Below are positions 1 to 11,084 of a DNA stretch of 64,000 bases, in pieces. This DNA comes from Sepiola atlantica (Eukaryota; Mollusca; Cephalopoda; Sepiida; Sepiolidae): the NCBI GenBank assembly GCA_963556195.1, contig OY744519.1, forward strand, positions 111,502,145 to 111,566,144. Direction: 5' to 3'. The position numbers and the translations under genes are program-made. The notes under the pieces were generated by a model. It did not search any database and was not told where the DNA came from. It saw only the letters and a program-made list of their open reading frames with translations. Numbering within the stretch: position 1 is the stretch's first letter; each line of letters starts with the position of its first letter.

Positions 1-150
1 ATGGTTATTCGTTCTGTCCGATGCTATGTGATCAAGAATTGGGTGATCATTTCACATTAAATGTATGTATATAAAGTGAACCCCCACTCTCAAGTCTAAA
101 ATATTTTATTGCATTTATTTATGTTTTTAATTGTGTTTAGGTATTTAAAA
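1..150. repeat. Right-arm fragment of foldback family FB1
   Basis: The stretch carries the recurring FB1 arm text: a 'gggtgatcatttcacatt' block, then 'cccccactct' and an AT-rich tail. The same order of blocks recurs at 1795, 2050, 4655, 5330, 13100, 13915 and 15165. No coding potential is seen. It is an orphan arm whose partner may lie to the left of the window. Confidence 0.5.
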
Positions 151-151
151 A

Positions 152-955
152 AAAATTTTTTTTTAAAACTTTATTTCAACCCAAACAAGGCATTTCACCA
201 CCGAGACGTAAAGGACTACTGTGATTAGGGGCCAGATTTATAATAGCCATCCTAAATGGGGAGTTGTGCAGCAAGATGTTTGTTCACAGTACATTTAAAT
301 TTCTGTATGTTGGTACAGTTGAAAAAAAAAAGGGAACAGGAAAAGCAATTCTAAAGACAAGCAGTCTTAGGAAAGAAAAAGAAGGTATTTGAATAGAAAG
401 TTACTTGGCATCTTGGGACCTCTCCAGTGAAGAGGTGGGATTTTGCTGCTTGTCAGGTTAGTCGGGGGTATTTACGTTGGGGGGATGTACAAGTGCAGTA
501 AGTTCGTCAGAGCACATTCTGTGGAAGTACTTGTAAAACAAGCACGGGCATGCAACATTCTGGTGATGGGACAGGGACAGGAGCTTGGTCAACAGCACAG
601 GACTTATTAGGTTAGAAACTCCTTTTGCATCCTGCCCAAGAGGGAGAGACTAGTGGTTGGTGCACCAGCCCAGATGTGGCAACAGTACTCCATGCATGGG
701 TGAATTGTGGCTTTATAGGATACTGGCAGGTGTGATAAGTTTTCTAGTCCAGTAGAGGGAGCCCACCTTCTTTGCAGCAGACTTGGCAGTATCTTCTATG
801 TATTTATTCCAATTCGGTTAGGACGAAGAGTTTGAACATTGGACTCTCGGGAAGAGTGTTATCAGCCATGGCAATCAATGGTTGGAAAGGTTTCTTATTA
901 TTTGTCTTCATAGTATTGAATGTAACTATCCATTTTTGGTCTCATTCTACTACAG
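152..955 (-). pseudogene. LINE (Jockey/CR1-type) reverse-transcriptase C-terminus plus 3' UTR, decayed
   Basis: Read on the minus strand, this contains the C-terminal part of a non-LTR retrotransposon ORF2 followed by its 3' UTR. Broken frames give pieces such as 'LLDWKTYHTCQYP', corresponding to 'LYWTRKLLTPSIPYLY' in the better copy at 39530-40255. The minus-strand 3' end has an AATAAAG signal and poly(A) near 152-165. The 3' UTR text around 200-340 matches the UTRs at 40070-40250 and 49900-50035, so this is one family with at least three copies here. Frameshifts and stops show it is dead, and it is 5' truncated at about 955. The clade (Jockey vs CR1) is not certain. Confidence 0.75.
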
Positions 956-1165
956 ACTGGAACAAAAAAAATATAATCTGATTTTTATTTTTCCGTGAAT
1001 AGCAGGGGGGGGGGGGGGGGCAAAGCATACAATTTACCAAGAAAATGGCCAGAGGGAAAAAATATAACTGTCATTCGTCAGGTAGCTTGTTTTACAAGTT
1101 TTATTCAAAACAAAGACAAAACTTTCAGTAAAACTGGAACCCTGCACTTTATGCAAATCATTCCC

Positions 1166-1907
1166 GAAAAAATGAGATTCTACTTTTTTAAGTGATTACA
1201 CAGAAATAGCCTGAAAAAGGTTGGTGGAATAAAGAAATGAAAGCAAAAACATAATTTGGACTTTAGAGGATCACTTTCATATATAAATTTAACCTAAAAT
1301 GATGACCATTCCGAACCAGATACGTTTTTAACCACATTCAAAATTGATCTCCAAAAAGTTAAGAAAGTGGGCAAGAGTAAAACAAAATAAAATTGGTCAC
1401 ATGTCATTAAAAAATATATATTTTTTAAAGGGAGATAAAAACATGGCTGCGTGTTAATCCAAGATTTACCTTATTTAAAAAAAAAGAAAAAAAAGGGCTA
1501 TGGCCATAGAGGCTAGCACACAAGGGTAGAGGCGCTTCAGCTATGCATGAGCCCACAAATAAATAAATGGACCAACCAATGTGTAACCAATGTAATTTGG
1601 GTTTGATGGGCAGTAATTCTGATGGAGTGCAGGTGTGGGGTGTAGATGCATGACCACTATTCCTTCATGATATGGGCCCCCCAAAAGAAAAAAATCCAAA
1701 AAAGTAAGTAATTATTTTATTTATATTTTAATGTCTTTTTATCAGAAGAAAAGTTACCCCTTAACGCACACATCTAAAATTGATCTAAAAAAAAAATGAA
1801 TAAAATAAAATCGGTTACATGTCATTAAGAAAACAACGCTATCTGGTCAGGAAGTGGGTGATAATTTTTCGTTAAATGTATATGTGAAACTGCTCCCCAA
1901 TCTAAAG

Positions 1908-1965
<58 letters not shown>

Positions 1966-2215
1966 CGTAGTATGATCACTTACTTCTTGACCAGAAAAAT
2001 AGGACAGAACGAGTAACCATTTTTGTACACGTACTGTCCTACGCTGGGTGGTAAATAACACTGTATGGCCAGGAAGTAGGTGATCATTTTACGTTAAATT
2101 TATATAGTAAATTGAACTTTTAATTTTATTTTATCTTTGTTTATTTTATCCAAGTATTTCCCGGGTGTTTACGGGTAATCACACGCCAACAAAAATGGAA
2201 TCTCGTTTTTATGTT
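1166..2215. repeat. FB1 foldback cluster (left arm ~1166-1345; right arms ~1795-1915 and 2050-2215)
   Basis: The left arm starts with 'gagattctacttttttaa' and runs through 'tttaacctaaaatgatgacc'. Right arms carry the reverse complement order and end with an 'aatctcgtttttatg' type terminus near 2200. One right arm is cut off by the (TA)n tract at 1911-1962. The arrangement suggests a foldback element broken up by later insertions or partial duplication. No transposase is visible. Confidence 0.5.
1911..1962. repeat. (TA)n microsatellite
   Basis: About 26 uninterrupted TA units, at the truncated edge of an FB1 arm. Confidence 0.95.
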
Positions 2216-2264
2216 TCTGTTGACAGCGTTGGAGCTAAGGGTAACATTTTACCTTTGATTTTTC

Positions 2265-2775
2265 TCCTGAAATAAACTTTTTGTATCTTTAATTCAATCT
2301 TTGAATTTTTTTTTTCTTCAGTGCTTCAGCATCGTTGTGTACATATGACATATTTTCGTCTTTATTTAAAAAAAGTGACATGAAAGGGGAGATAATTCAA
2401 ACTTTGGAGAGGGTGATCAAAGTGGAAGATAAATACATAATCAAATAAAACTTGTAAAATCTGATTTCTCCAAAAATGGACGCAAACGATATGAACCGAG
2501 AAGAGCTGTTTTTATTTTTTTAGGGATAAGGGCCAATAAGGGGCATTAAGTTGATTTTTTGCAAGCACACAGGCTTATTTCCTGTGCATCTGTAGCGCTA
2601 AGATGATACCAGAGACACAATTAGAAGTGATTCACCCCCCCCCCCCCATTTTTTGTTAAACTGTCTCCCCCTTTCATGCGACTCTTTTAATTAAAGACGA
2701 AAAATATGTCATATGTACACACCGATGCAGAAGCACCGTTTTTTTTCTTTCACAAAAATAAACTTGGAACATTTA
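2265..2775. repeat. Foldback element FB2
   Basis: Two long inverted arms are visible: about 2265-2405 and 2650-2775. Both contain 'gtgtacatatgacatatt' and its complement, flanked by a 'gcttc.gcatcg' block and a 'catgaaaggggga' block. The loop of about 240 bp has no gene. Arm identity looks high (roughly 85-90% by eye), so a long hairpin could form. It is probably a non-autonomous TIR element. Confidence 0.7.
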
Positions 2776-3480
2776 TATTGGTCACAAACAATTTTTAACG
2801 AATTTAAAAGTAAAAGTGGAGAGTTTATTATTCGATAACTTCTGAAAAAAAATGGCTACGACAGGTAAAAAAATTAATAAAAGTTCAGTTTTATATGCGT
2901 TCAAAACGTAACTTAGAATCTTATTTGTGGAAGCACTAAGAATGGATTTTATCCAAAATTTGAGCGAAATAGTCGAGCTATTCCAACGGCCCGAAAAGTT
3001 TTCAGTTAATGATGGTAGATTTTTAGCTTTTTCGTTTTGTTGTAGGTATTTTAATTTTTAGAGAATAGAATTAAAAAAACAAAAAAAACACTTGCATTTA
3101 GTTTTGTCGGGTTCAATATCCGGCAAAAGATTTTTACAAAGTTTAAATAATAAATGCTGGCGCGTGATGAAAGAAGGCATAAAAAGACAATGTAAAGAAA
3201 AAGTGGACAGTATAACTTGCTTAATTCCTAGTTTAATCACCTAAATTATTTAGAGTTAAATGGGTTTAGACATTAAGCATAAACTTTTTTTTATGTAAAA
3301 CATGTTTTAGTAAAAACAAACAAACATTAAAAACACTAAATTATAGCAAATTTCATCGTACCTGTGAAATGCCAAAATGAAAACTCACATGGAAAAATAT
3401 AGTCGTCATCTTTATAAACCAGTTGAGATAGAGACTAAATAATGAAGAACAAATAACTCCAGTTTATAATTTGGTACTTT

Positions 3481-4203
3481 CTAAGATTAGGGCCCACGCT
3501 AAAATCGACTTAGCGTCAGTACTATCCGGATGTTTACGTAAACCACCGGAAAATACCGAAGCGGTTAGTCAATCAAATTGCGAAAAAAATAAGCAGACGA
3601 CATGTTAACATTTCAACTGATTGAAACGAATAAGCAGACATGTCAACTGATTGAAACGCGAAACTACTGCAAAGAATTTTCGCGAGCTATCACTGGCTGT
3701 TGCGTCTCCCGAAGGCGTGATTAACTTTTTTCAGGTAGAAAAACTGATCGGAAAAGAAAAAAAATATTCAGGAAAAAAATAACAAAAAAACTTTAATCCC
3801 TAACCCTAACAAAACCAAAAATAATTTTCAGTAAAAAAAAAAACCTAAACCTAAACCCTAACGACGCCATTTTTACCTGATTACAAACCAAAATAATTTT
3901 CAGTAAAACAAAAAAAAAAAACTTTAAAATTTATTTTTATTTCTTCCTTAAAAAAATATTTCTTTCATACAATTTGACTAAATGTATTATTTTATTTTAT
4001 TTGCTTTATTTTTTTGCTTTAAATGTTGGTTAATGTTTGGGTTTTTTTTCCCCCACTCGTAAATCCAGGCTTTTTAAAAAATTTATTTTTTATTTTGGAC
4101 GCAGGTAGGTCAACCAACTTGGCGTCGGTATTTTCCGGTGGTTTACGTAAGCATCCGGAAAGTACCGACGCCAAGTCGATTTTAGCGTGGGTCCTAATCT
4201 AAG
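3481..4203. mobile_element. Non-autonomous TIR element (~720 bp)
   Basis: Terminal inverted repeats of about 78 bp lie at 3481-3558 and 4126-4203. Landmarks are 'gcccacgctaaaatcgac', 'atccgga' and the internal palindrome 'gtttacgtaaac'. The inside is A-rich and noncoding, with a ~30-bp direct duplication around 3590-3660 ('aactgattgaaacg' twice). It also has a few 'ccctaaccctaa'-like units near 3798 and 3845 that are too short to call telomeric. No transposase is present. Confidence 0.65.
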
Positions 4204-4401
4204 AAAGCACCTATAATTTTCTAGTTATGGGGAAGACTATGAACTTGAGTTATTGTTCTTCCTTGGTCAGCCTCTTCTTGAACATGCTTAAATAGATGGC
4301 GACTAAATTTTTCGGACGAGTTTTAATTTCGGCGTTTCACATCTAATATGAAAGTTGACTTAATGTTTATAATGTTTGTTATTTTACTAAAAATGGTTTG
4401 C

Positions 4402-4492
4402 GTACTCTTCTAGAGAACGACCCGCGTTTCCGTGACTTCGAACGTTGACGATGCGAAGTCACGGAAACACGGGTCGTTCTCTATAAGAGTAC
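4402..4492. repeat. Near-perfect 39-bp-arm hairpin
   Basis: Arms 4402-4440 and 4454-4492 are reverse complements with two mismatches, separated by a 13-nt loop (4441-4453). The arms are much more GC-rich than their surroundings, with core 'gagaacgacccg' and 'tttccgtgacttcg'. Comparison with the uninterrupted arm near 5740 shows that it was inserted into a pre-existing repeat. The function is unknown; a miniature foldback insertion is the simplest reading. Confidence 0.85.
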
Positions 4493-4654
4493 TAGTACTT
4501 TAATGCCAAAACTATTTCACTTTAAATGATTTACGCGACTGAAATAGGAATTAACCATAACTTATCTTGTTCTCAAAACATAGTGCACAATCATCCACAC
4601 ATCTAAAGTTAATCATGAGAAAGTAAGAAAATGGCCAAGATTACAATTTTAAAA

Positions 4655-5605
4655 AAATGGTTACATGTCCTTAACACGAGTGGGTGATCATTTACATTAA
4701 ATTTATATGTGAAAATGAACCCCACTCTAAAATATTGATTTTTTTATACCGACAACCTTTTCATACAGTTTAGTGTTTACAATACATATAATCGCCAATT
4801 AAATAGTAGAATCTCATTTTGGTAATTTGTAGATGAGGATTAAAGACCCCACCCCTAAATGAGATTCTACTTTTTTAGGCGATTACGAAAGACTTGGCGG
4901 TAAAAAAATTAGAATTTAGAGTGGATGATCAGTTTCGCATATAAATTTAACGTACAATGATCACCCATTTCCAGGCTATTGTCTAACCGGATAGCGTTTT
5001 AAAGATATAAAACCAGAAGTCTTTTATGGTAAGGTAGATAATTGCGTGTTCTTTTTGGCAGAGGGGGGGGGGCTAATAAATGGCAAAGTTCTACGAGTTT
5101 TAAGAAATAGCCTGAAAAACATGGACAAAAAACACTCCCTTAACCGTACAACTAACCCTAAGTCCGAGTTGCAAACGACCCCCTCCAAAAATACCTATAA
5201 CTAACCCTAAGTCGGGTGACAACAGATCCCCACCCCCCAAAAAAATATTTAACTAAAACAGAACATCTAAGATTTAACTAAAACCACTAAATGGTTCATG
5301 TCGTTCGACGTTCAAACGCTATTTGGTCGGAAAGTGGGTGATCACTTTTACGTTAAATGTATACGCTAAACTGACCCCTCAATCTATAATCTAATTTTTT
5401 TTTTTCCAATTTTTACCGCCAAGTTTTTCAGGGCAAAAAAAGGTCCTTATCTACAATACTACCCCCCCCCTTTTATGGAGGAGGGGGGGGGATAGCATAA
5501 GGTGCAGCTGCAGGATTCTAATAATACCAAGAATTTTGGTCAGGTATTTCTCCGATGTTCACGTGTAATCGCACGAAAAAAAAACGAATCTCATTTTTAT
5601 GGGAG
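4655..5605. repeat. FB1 orphan right arm (4655-4822) and full FB1 foldback (4853-5605)
   Basis: The full element opens with 'gagattctacttttttagg' and 'cgattac'. It continues through 'gatgatcagtttcgcat' and ends with the inverted order finishing 'gaatctcatttttat'. The internal section (5140-5240) holds two copies of 'actaaccctaagtc' followed by C-runs. The same internal motif, or its complement, appears at 10372, 12845, 13750-13790 and 15108. No ORF is credible. Confidence 0.65.
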
Positions 5606-5689
5606 GAAATATATTCACATATAATTTACGATTAACAATTAAGTTTCTTCAAGCAAAAAATGCTCTTATGAACAGTAAAACAAACTTGG

Positions 5690-6060
5690 TTTAACAAGTC
5701 CTATTTCAGTCACGTAAATTATTTAGTGTGAAATAAAATGACTTGCGAAACCATGTTTTAGTAAATAAATAAATAAAATTACAAGTTTTATAGTATGGCA
5801 AGTTTTATCATACACGTGAAACGCCGAAATGAAAACTCGTCCAGAAAATATTGATGCCATCATTATAAACAAGTTCAGAAAGAAGCTGGCTAAGGAAGAA
5901 CGATAACTCAAATACATAATCATGTCCTTTAACCAGACAGTTATAAGCTTGAGTTATCGTCCTTCTTTTGTTTAAGCAAAAAAAATTAACTGTTTGGGAT
6001 TAAAATAATTTATGTGGCTTCATATGAATTTACCATGAAGTTGTCCACAGAAAACAACTT
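5690..6060. repeat. Second copy of FB3 arm with central 20-bp palindrome
   Basis: 5700-5930 is a direct, diverged copy of 3241-3470 and the inverse of 4230-4400. At its end, 5892-5911 and 5949-5967 form a perfect-looking inverted pair ('gaacgataactcaa' against 'ttgagttatcgtcc'), so a hairpin centre is retained. It is noncoding. Confidence 0.55.
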
Positions 6061-7110
6061 GTTTGTTAAGAAAAGCTGGTAAATTTATATAAATTGTTAA
6101 ATTTACTTAATTTTATTTCACAAAGTCCGTGTAAAATTTATGATTTTAAAAAAATCCTAATTTCTAACCAATATTTCTTAACATTAAGTTAAAACTTGGT
6201 TTTGTTTGTTTCATTTTTTAGGATCCATTGAATGGAAATATTGCGTTTTAAAATAAATTCCATTTATTTTTCTTTCTGAAAATGAAATAAAGTTTATTTT
6301 TCTTTCATTATTCAAGTGTGTGTTTTTTTAATCTAGGAAAAGAAGAAAATATTTTAGATGTAGAATGTTTTTTTTTTTAAAGTTAAACAATTAAAATCCA
6401 AATGACTTTCCTTATTTTGTTGTTTTTAGAAATATAAAGAGTGGAAGAAAAAATGATTCCAAAAGCGAGATGCAATGTCGCGAGAACATATTCCTGTTTT
6501 TTGTAGTTTTTGCAGAGTTTGTTGCACGTGCGTCATCAGTCTCTCACCGGCCGTTCGCTTTCTCTCTTGTCTTATCAACAAGAGGCTTTCTCACAATCAC
6601 ATCAATATCCTTCCTTCTTCTCCTTTCCTGCCTCTCCCGTTTACCAACTCACTTCTCTTCCCTCCTCTCTCTCTCTCTCTCTCACCCCTCCCTCGCATTC
6701 GTGTTACCCCCACCCCTCCCTCGCTGCCTTCCTCCTACCATTCTTATTCTTCTCCTCCTGACTGAAACGCATGCACGTGTCTATCTTCTAAAACATACAA
6801 AAAGTCTTCATTTCAGTCTCCAGAGAAGAGACAATGGACATCCCCTGTGGTTCTCTGTAAAAATGACACGAGTAAAAATGGCTTAAGTGAATAAATAGGA
6901 AGAAAAATAGCTAAAAGCAAGAAAAATTCGGTAACGGAACATTAAGGACGGCTCGACTCGGCTATCGTATGACGTCATGCTGTATAAACTAACAAACGAG
7001 ATCTGCCGAACAGTCGGACTATGAGCATTTTGACCCCTCCCTTCACTTCAAAATTCATCAAAATTCAGGAAATCAACCAATTTTAATGAAATTTTCAGTA
7101 CTTATTAATT
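6061..7110. other. Unassigned DNA with C/T-rich tract
   Basis: No repeat shared with the rest of the window was recognised. 6600-6760 is strongly pyrimidine-rich on the plus strand and opens three overlapping frames, which look compositional and not coding. At 6970-6977 there is a palindromic TGACGTCA followed by TATAAA at 6983-6988. This is promoter-like text, but nothing downstream supports a gene. Confidence 0.4.
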
Positions 7111-7111
7111 A

Positions 7112-7140
7112 ACTAGCAGGGCTACCCGGCGTTGCTCGGG
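7112..7140. repeat. 'cccggcgttgc' motif
   Basis: The text 'gctacccggcgttgctcgg' follows an 'aactagcag' lead. Related text occurs at 46047-46074 and 47400-47430, and diverged at 50149-50175. It appears to mark the edge of a dispersed repeat; its identity is not known from this window. Confidence 0.45.
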
Positions 7141-7395
7141 GTCATAAAAACACAAAATAGAAGAAAAATAGCGTGTGTAGCATATTTATATTCAAACTTC
7201 TATTTCTCCGCCTCTCTCTATAGCCGTCTCTTTATCTTTCTCCCTTTCTCTTCCCTGGTCGCCCCATTTCACCGCCCCTCTTTCCCGGTTGCCATCGGCG
7301 AAAGCTGTCTCTTCCCTACCACTCCTCTTCCGTTGACCAGGGCAAAAGTATGACATATTTCTATTAAAAGTACCACCTCTATCTGCGCTTTCTAT

Positions 7396-8380
7396 ATATG
7401 TACTTATCTCTGCCCCGGTGCGCATACTATATACATACCTCTATTTATCTTCCTCCCACAAGGTAAGATGTGACACATGGTCGGTAAAGTGGGATTTGAA
7501 AAGCCAGCGCCTGAGAAGGTGAGCACTCTGGCCTACAAAAAATGCCTGGGCAGCCCCGTCGGCATTCCCCAGTAGGGGCGCATCAGGCAGTAAGCAATAA
7601 ACTTACTCCTCCCCAAAGAGGGGAGGCAATACCTTGGAGGGTGGACCTCCTAGAACTGCACAGGACAAACCCATAGACCGGCAGAAATCAATCCCCGAAG
7701 GCCAAGACAATACCGGTCTATGGGGGGCAGTATCCATTGGAACAGATACTACACTTATACCTATCACCGCCCCGGTGTGCATACTATATACATACCTATC
7801 ACCGCCCCGGTGCGCATACTATATACATACCTATCACCGCCCTGGTGCACATACTATATACGTACCTATTACCGCCCCGGTGCACATACTATATACGTAC
7901 CTATCTCTGCCCTGGTACGCATACTATATATGTACCTATCGCTGCCCCGGTGCGCATACTATATATCTACCTATCGCCGCCCCGGTGCGCATACTATATA
8001 TGTACCTATCGCCGTCCCTGTGCGCATACTATATATGTACCTATTGCCGCCCCGGTGCGCATACTATATATGTACCTATCGCCGCCCCTGTGCGCATACT
8101 ATATATGTACCTATCGCCACCCCGGTGCGCATACTATATATGTACCTATCGCCGCCCCGGTGCGCATACTATATACATACCTATCACCGCCCCGGTGCGC
8201 ATACTATATACGTACCTACTTTCGCCCCAGTGCACATACTATATATCTACCTATCGCCGCCCCGGTGCGCATACTATATACGTACCTATCCCCGCCCCAG
8301 TGCGCATACTATATATGTACCTATTACCGCCCCAATGCGCATACTATATCCACCTATCTCCACCCCGGTGTGCATACATA
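7396..8380. repeat. 35-bp minisatellite, interrupted by a SINE
   Basis: The unit is about 35 bp, with core 'ccccggtgcgcatactatat', and runs about 18 times from 7757 to 8380. One unit lies on the far side of the SINE at 7400-7437. Three overlapping long frames on the plus strand are produced only because the unit keeps all frames open; every product is a tandem 'PVRILY.YLSPP'-like or equivalent repeat. These should not be annotated as proteins. Confidence 0.92.
7443..7756 (-). mobile_element. U2-SINE-L copy 1 (long U2-headed SINE)
   Basis: Read on the minus strand, the order is the U2-like head ('gtatctgttcc'), the body and the 3' tail ending 'cttgtgggaggaagataaat'. Body landmarks are 'ttggccttcgggg', 'gaggtccaccctcc', 'cccctactgggga' and 'agagtgctcacctt'. 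The head is truncated at 'aagtgtagta'. It sits inside the 35-bp minisatellite, one unit of which is stranded to its left, so the array predates the insertion. Confidence 0.8.
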
Positions 8381-8520
8381 TAAATGCGCCCCTGTCGTAT
8401 CAAAGAACCAAAATTATGTTCGTTCATGTTGTGTCACTATCATAAAAGAATAACTCATATTAATACGCCCCTATCTTATCAAAGAACTCATATGGTGCCT
8501 TTGTGTCCCTGTTCATGAAG

Positions 8521-8552
<32 letters not shown>

Positions 8553-8960
8553 TTCCATAGAGGCACAATACTGCACAAAAATCTATTTCATAGGGGCGGT
8601 ATACTGCACAAGCTCTCGGTCGCATATTTTTGCTAGTTGGAAGCAGAACAGATGCTACATCACCTCTACACCTCTCAAAAACGAGGAGGTAACGCCAACC
8701 CTCCTAAAAATATTTATTTTTTGTAAGAAAAAAAAATTCTATCCCCCAATTTTTTCTTTTACCCTCCCCCACCCAAAGAAATATTTTTAATTACAAAAGA
8801 AAAAAAAAAATTCCATCGCCCCTCCAAAACAATTTTTTTACTCTCCCCCACCCAAAGAAATATTTTTAGCGAAAAAAATTTTTTTTTACCGTCGTCCCCC
8901 CCCCCAAAAAAAAAATTTTACTCTCCCACACCGAAAGGAATATCTTGAGTTAAAAAAAAA
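8381..8960. repeat. Simple-repeat and degenerate tandem region
   Basis: It contains an (AAG)n run at 8517-8552 and then a decayed tandem array of roughly 90-bp units at about 8690-8950. The units are marked by 'cccacccaaagaaatattt' and poly(A)/poly(C) stretches. The short frames here are low-complexity artefacts. Confidence 0.6.
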
Positions 8961-10085
8961 TTAATATTCACATCTTTAAATAAGTTCATTCTTTCTGGTC
9001 TACAAAGACTAGTATCAGTTATACTGCATGGAAATATCTCTTGATTTGTAAACACAAGAAGAAAACAAATCCCTATTCTTAGACAGTTTTATTCTTTATA
9101 TGAACATTTCATTGTCATTAGTTTTAGCTAAAATTTTGTTTTGTTTTTGAATAATTTTTCTGAAAAAAAAAATGTTTCTTAATATTTTAAAATTAAAAGT
9201 AAATCAAACATGAAAAGTAAATCAAACATGAAAGAGTACGAATTCAGTAAAGTAACACAAAATCAATAATTCAAAATAATTAATTAATAAACATTTATTG
9301 AAATAAATTAAAATGTGTTCTTTATTTTTGCGAAACGAACAGTTTATTTACAATATAGTAAAAAATTATAATAAATTAAAACAGTCATGTTTTTGCGGGG
9401 AGAACGGAATAACACTTATTAATTAGTCTAAAATTGTATTTTTTATCCCGAAATAAAATTCTAATTTATTTTTCAAGGCGTGACATTCGAACTTTAATGC
9501 AATGCCTTAATCGTTGGACGCCATGTTGGATTTATTTTAATTCTCTTTCGCGCTTGACATCTATAAAAAAGGAAATATGTTTGAAAAAAGGAACAAATTA
9601 ACAATGATTTCCAAGTGAATGAATAATCCTTATGAGTGTAGCTGTGTTCTTGACAGGGGGAATAAAGTCACAATAGCAGGAACAAGTTAACAATAATTTC
9701 CAAATGAATAAATAATCCTATGGACCTGAGACTGCTTGTTCTGATTTCGGATGGACGTATGCGGATTAAGCTTTTCAAGCAGTTCCGGTCCTCATTGCTA
9801 ATGGTTTTTACTCCCGCTATCAATGACATCACCAGAAAAACTCGACTCAGTTGACAGGCCTGGGTTATTACGATGGTCATGGCTAGGATCCCTCCCGTTT
9901 AATTTTAAATATGCACCAAGATCGCCCCCCCCCCCCACTAATATTTTTTTATTAATATTTTGAGATAAGTACTTACTCCGGAATCAAATAAAATCGACTT
10001 TTCAAAGTTTTTTTTGGGGGGAGGGAGGGGGGCTAGGTCCTCTCACCTCTAGTTTAAAATAGGGCCACCTCCTATTTTAAAATAA
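8961..10085. other. Unassigned AT-rich DNA
   Basis: No gene was recognised. A ~42-bp direct duplication is visible ('ttaacaatgatttccaag' at about 9599 and a diverged copy near 9688). C- and G-runs occur at about 9926 and 10015, and a small palindrome around 10055-10080. Confidence 0.4.
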
Positions 10086-10089
10086 GTAT

Positions 10090-10640
10090 TTACTCACTTG
10101 GTAAAAGTGCAGAATAGTTAACAGTCGAGAAATTGTAAAAACAACAACAAAAATAAATGGCTTTTACCAAACGCAGTAAAATTTTATTATCTTCCGATAA
10201 TTTTAACATGCTGAAACTGTCTTTAAGTTTTTTTTATTTCAAAAGATTATTTCGTTCAAAGCGATATTTACTTTTACACAGAGGAGAGAAAAAGCAAATG
10301 GCTGCTTGTCGGTTTACTTCAGTAAAGCGACAAGCAGCCATTGTTGGAAAAAATTACTATCCCTACCACTAACCCTAAGTCCGAGTTGTAAGACCCTCGA
10401 ATTTAGGGTTATTGGTAGTCATAGTTTTTACAATTTTTCAGGAACGAAGCCCCCTATAGTTAAGCAACAAGCGACCATTTATTTCCTGTGTATCGTAAGA
10501 CAGCTTAAAAAATTGAAATAAAAAACTTTTTAAATGTTTAAATTCTACTGCGTTTTGTATAAGGCATTTGTTGTTGTTTTTTTTTTTGTTTACGATTTCT
10601 CGACTGTTAACTGTTCTGCACTTTCACTATTTACTCTTTT
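10090..10640. repeat. Foldback element FB4 with central perfect hairpin
   Basis: Outer arms at about 10095-10160 and 10565-10635 are inverted copies ('aacagtcgagaaatt' against 'tttctcgactgtt'). In the middle, 10297-10342 forms a hairpin whose 15-bp outer stem 'aatggctgcttgtcg' pairs perfectly; the remaining inner bases pair except one G/G. The 'actaaccctaagtccgag' motif (10371-10388) is shared with FB1 interiors. No ORF is credible. Confidence 0.65.
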
Positions 10641-10645
10641 GTTCC

Positions 10646-10845
10646 TATTTATTTGTCTCCCCACAAGGGCAGAGTTAGACACAAGGTTGGATTTTAATGT
10701 GGGAAAAATTCAGCTCCCCCAAAAAGGGGTACTCTGGATTGGAGCAAAAATAAAAATTGCGTCAGTTTAGAAGGATATTTCCTCCGCTGACCGAGAACAG
10801 AAAAGATAAAATATAGTACCAGAACACAAACAGATACTACACTTT
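10646..10845 (-). mobile_element. U2-SINE-S copy 1 (short U2-headed SINE)
   Basis: Minus-strand order is a head related to 'aagtgtagtatctgtt', then 'aaggatatttcctc'-type body, 'aatccagagtacccc', 'acattaaaatccaacc' and 'ttgtgtctaactctgccctt', with tail 'ggggagacaaataaata'. It lies immediately next to the FB4 right end. It is noncoding. Confidence 0.7.
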
Positions 10846-11084
10846 AAGGTAAACGTTGCGATTTGGGGACATATTGCGCTAAAAAAATTGTTTATAGGTG
10901 ATAAAGATGATTTTTTTAAGATTATGAAATGATGAACCCTTTAAAGTTAAAATCTATTTAATATTACGCAAATCTTAAGAAAAACATGTTTTAAATGAGT
11001 AAATGTTAGTATAATTGACGGATTTCCAAGATGGTGGCATGATTGAATGGAAGTAGGTTCATAGAAAATGAGACATAGTCCATT
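10846..11084. other. Unassigned AT-rich spacer
   Basis: No gene or repeat partner was recognised between the short SINE and the candidate LTR. Confidence 0.4.

Larger units (their letters stand above)
3241..4545. repeat. Large inverted repeat FB3 interrupted by a TIR element and a hairpin
   Basis: The block at 3241-3480 recurs inverted at about 4204-4545 and directly at 5700-5930. Shared landmarks include 'catgttttagtaaa', 'cgtgaaa.gccgaaatgaaaactcg' and 'gaagaac.ataactc'. The centre of this inverted repeat is occupied by the 3481-4203 TIR element, and the right arm is interrupted by the hairpin at 4402-4492. The layered structure implies at least three sequential insertions. Confidence 0.65.

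Noticed and set aside
3795..3870. Telomeric (CCCTAA)n repeats
   Set aside because: Only two or three imperfect units occur, inside a TIR element; similar 'actaaccctaagtc' text is a motif of foldback interiors.
6470..6886. 138-codon plus frame with serine/leucine-rich sequence and two overlapping frames
   Set aside because: The C/T-rich tract keeps several frames open at once; no family, no splice context and no codon signal distinguish one of them.
7634..8453. Three overlapping ~240-codon plus-strand frames
   Set aside because: They all read through the 35-bp minisatellite in its three frames; the openness is a property of the repeat unit, and the first also starts inside a SINE.
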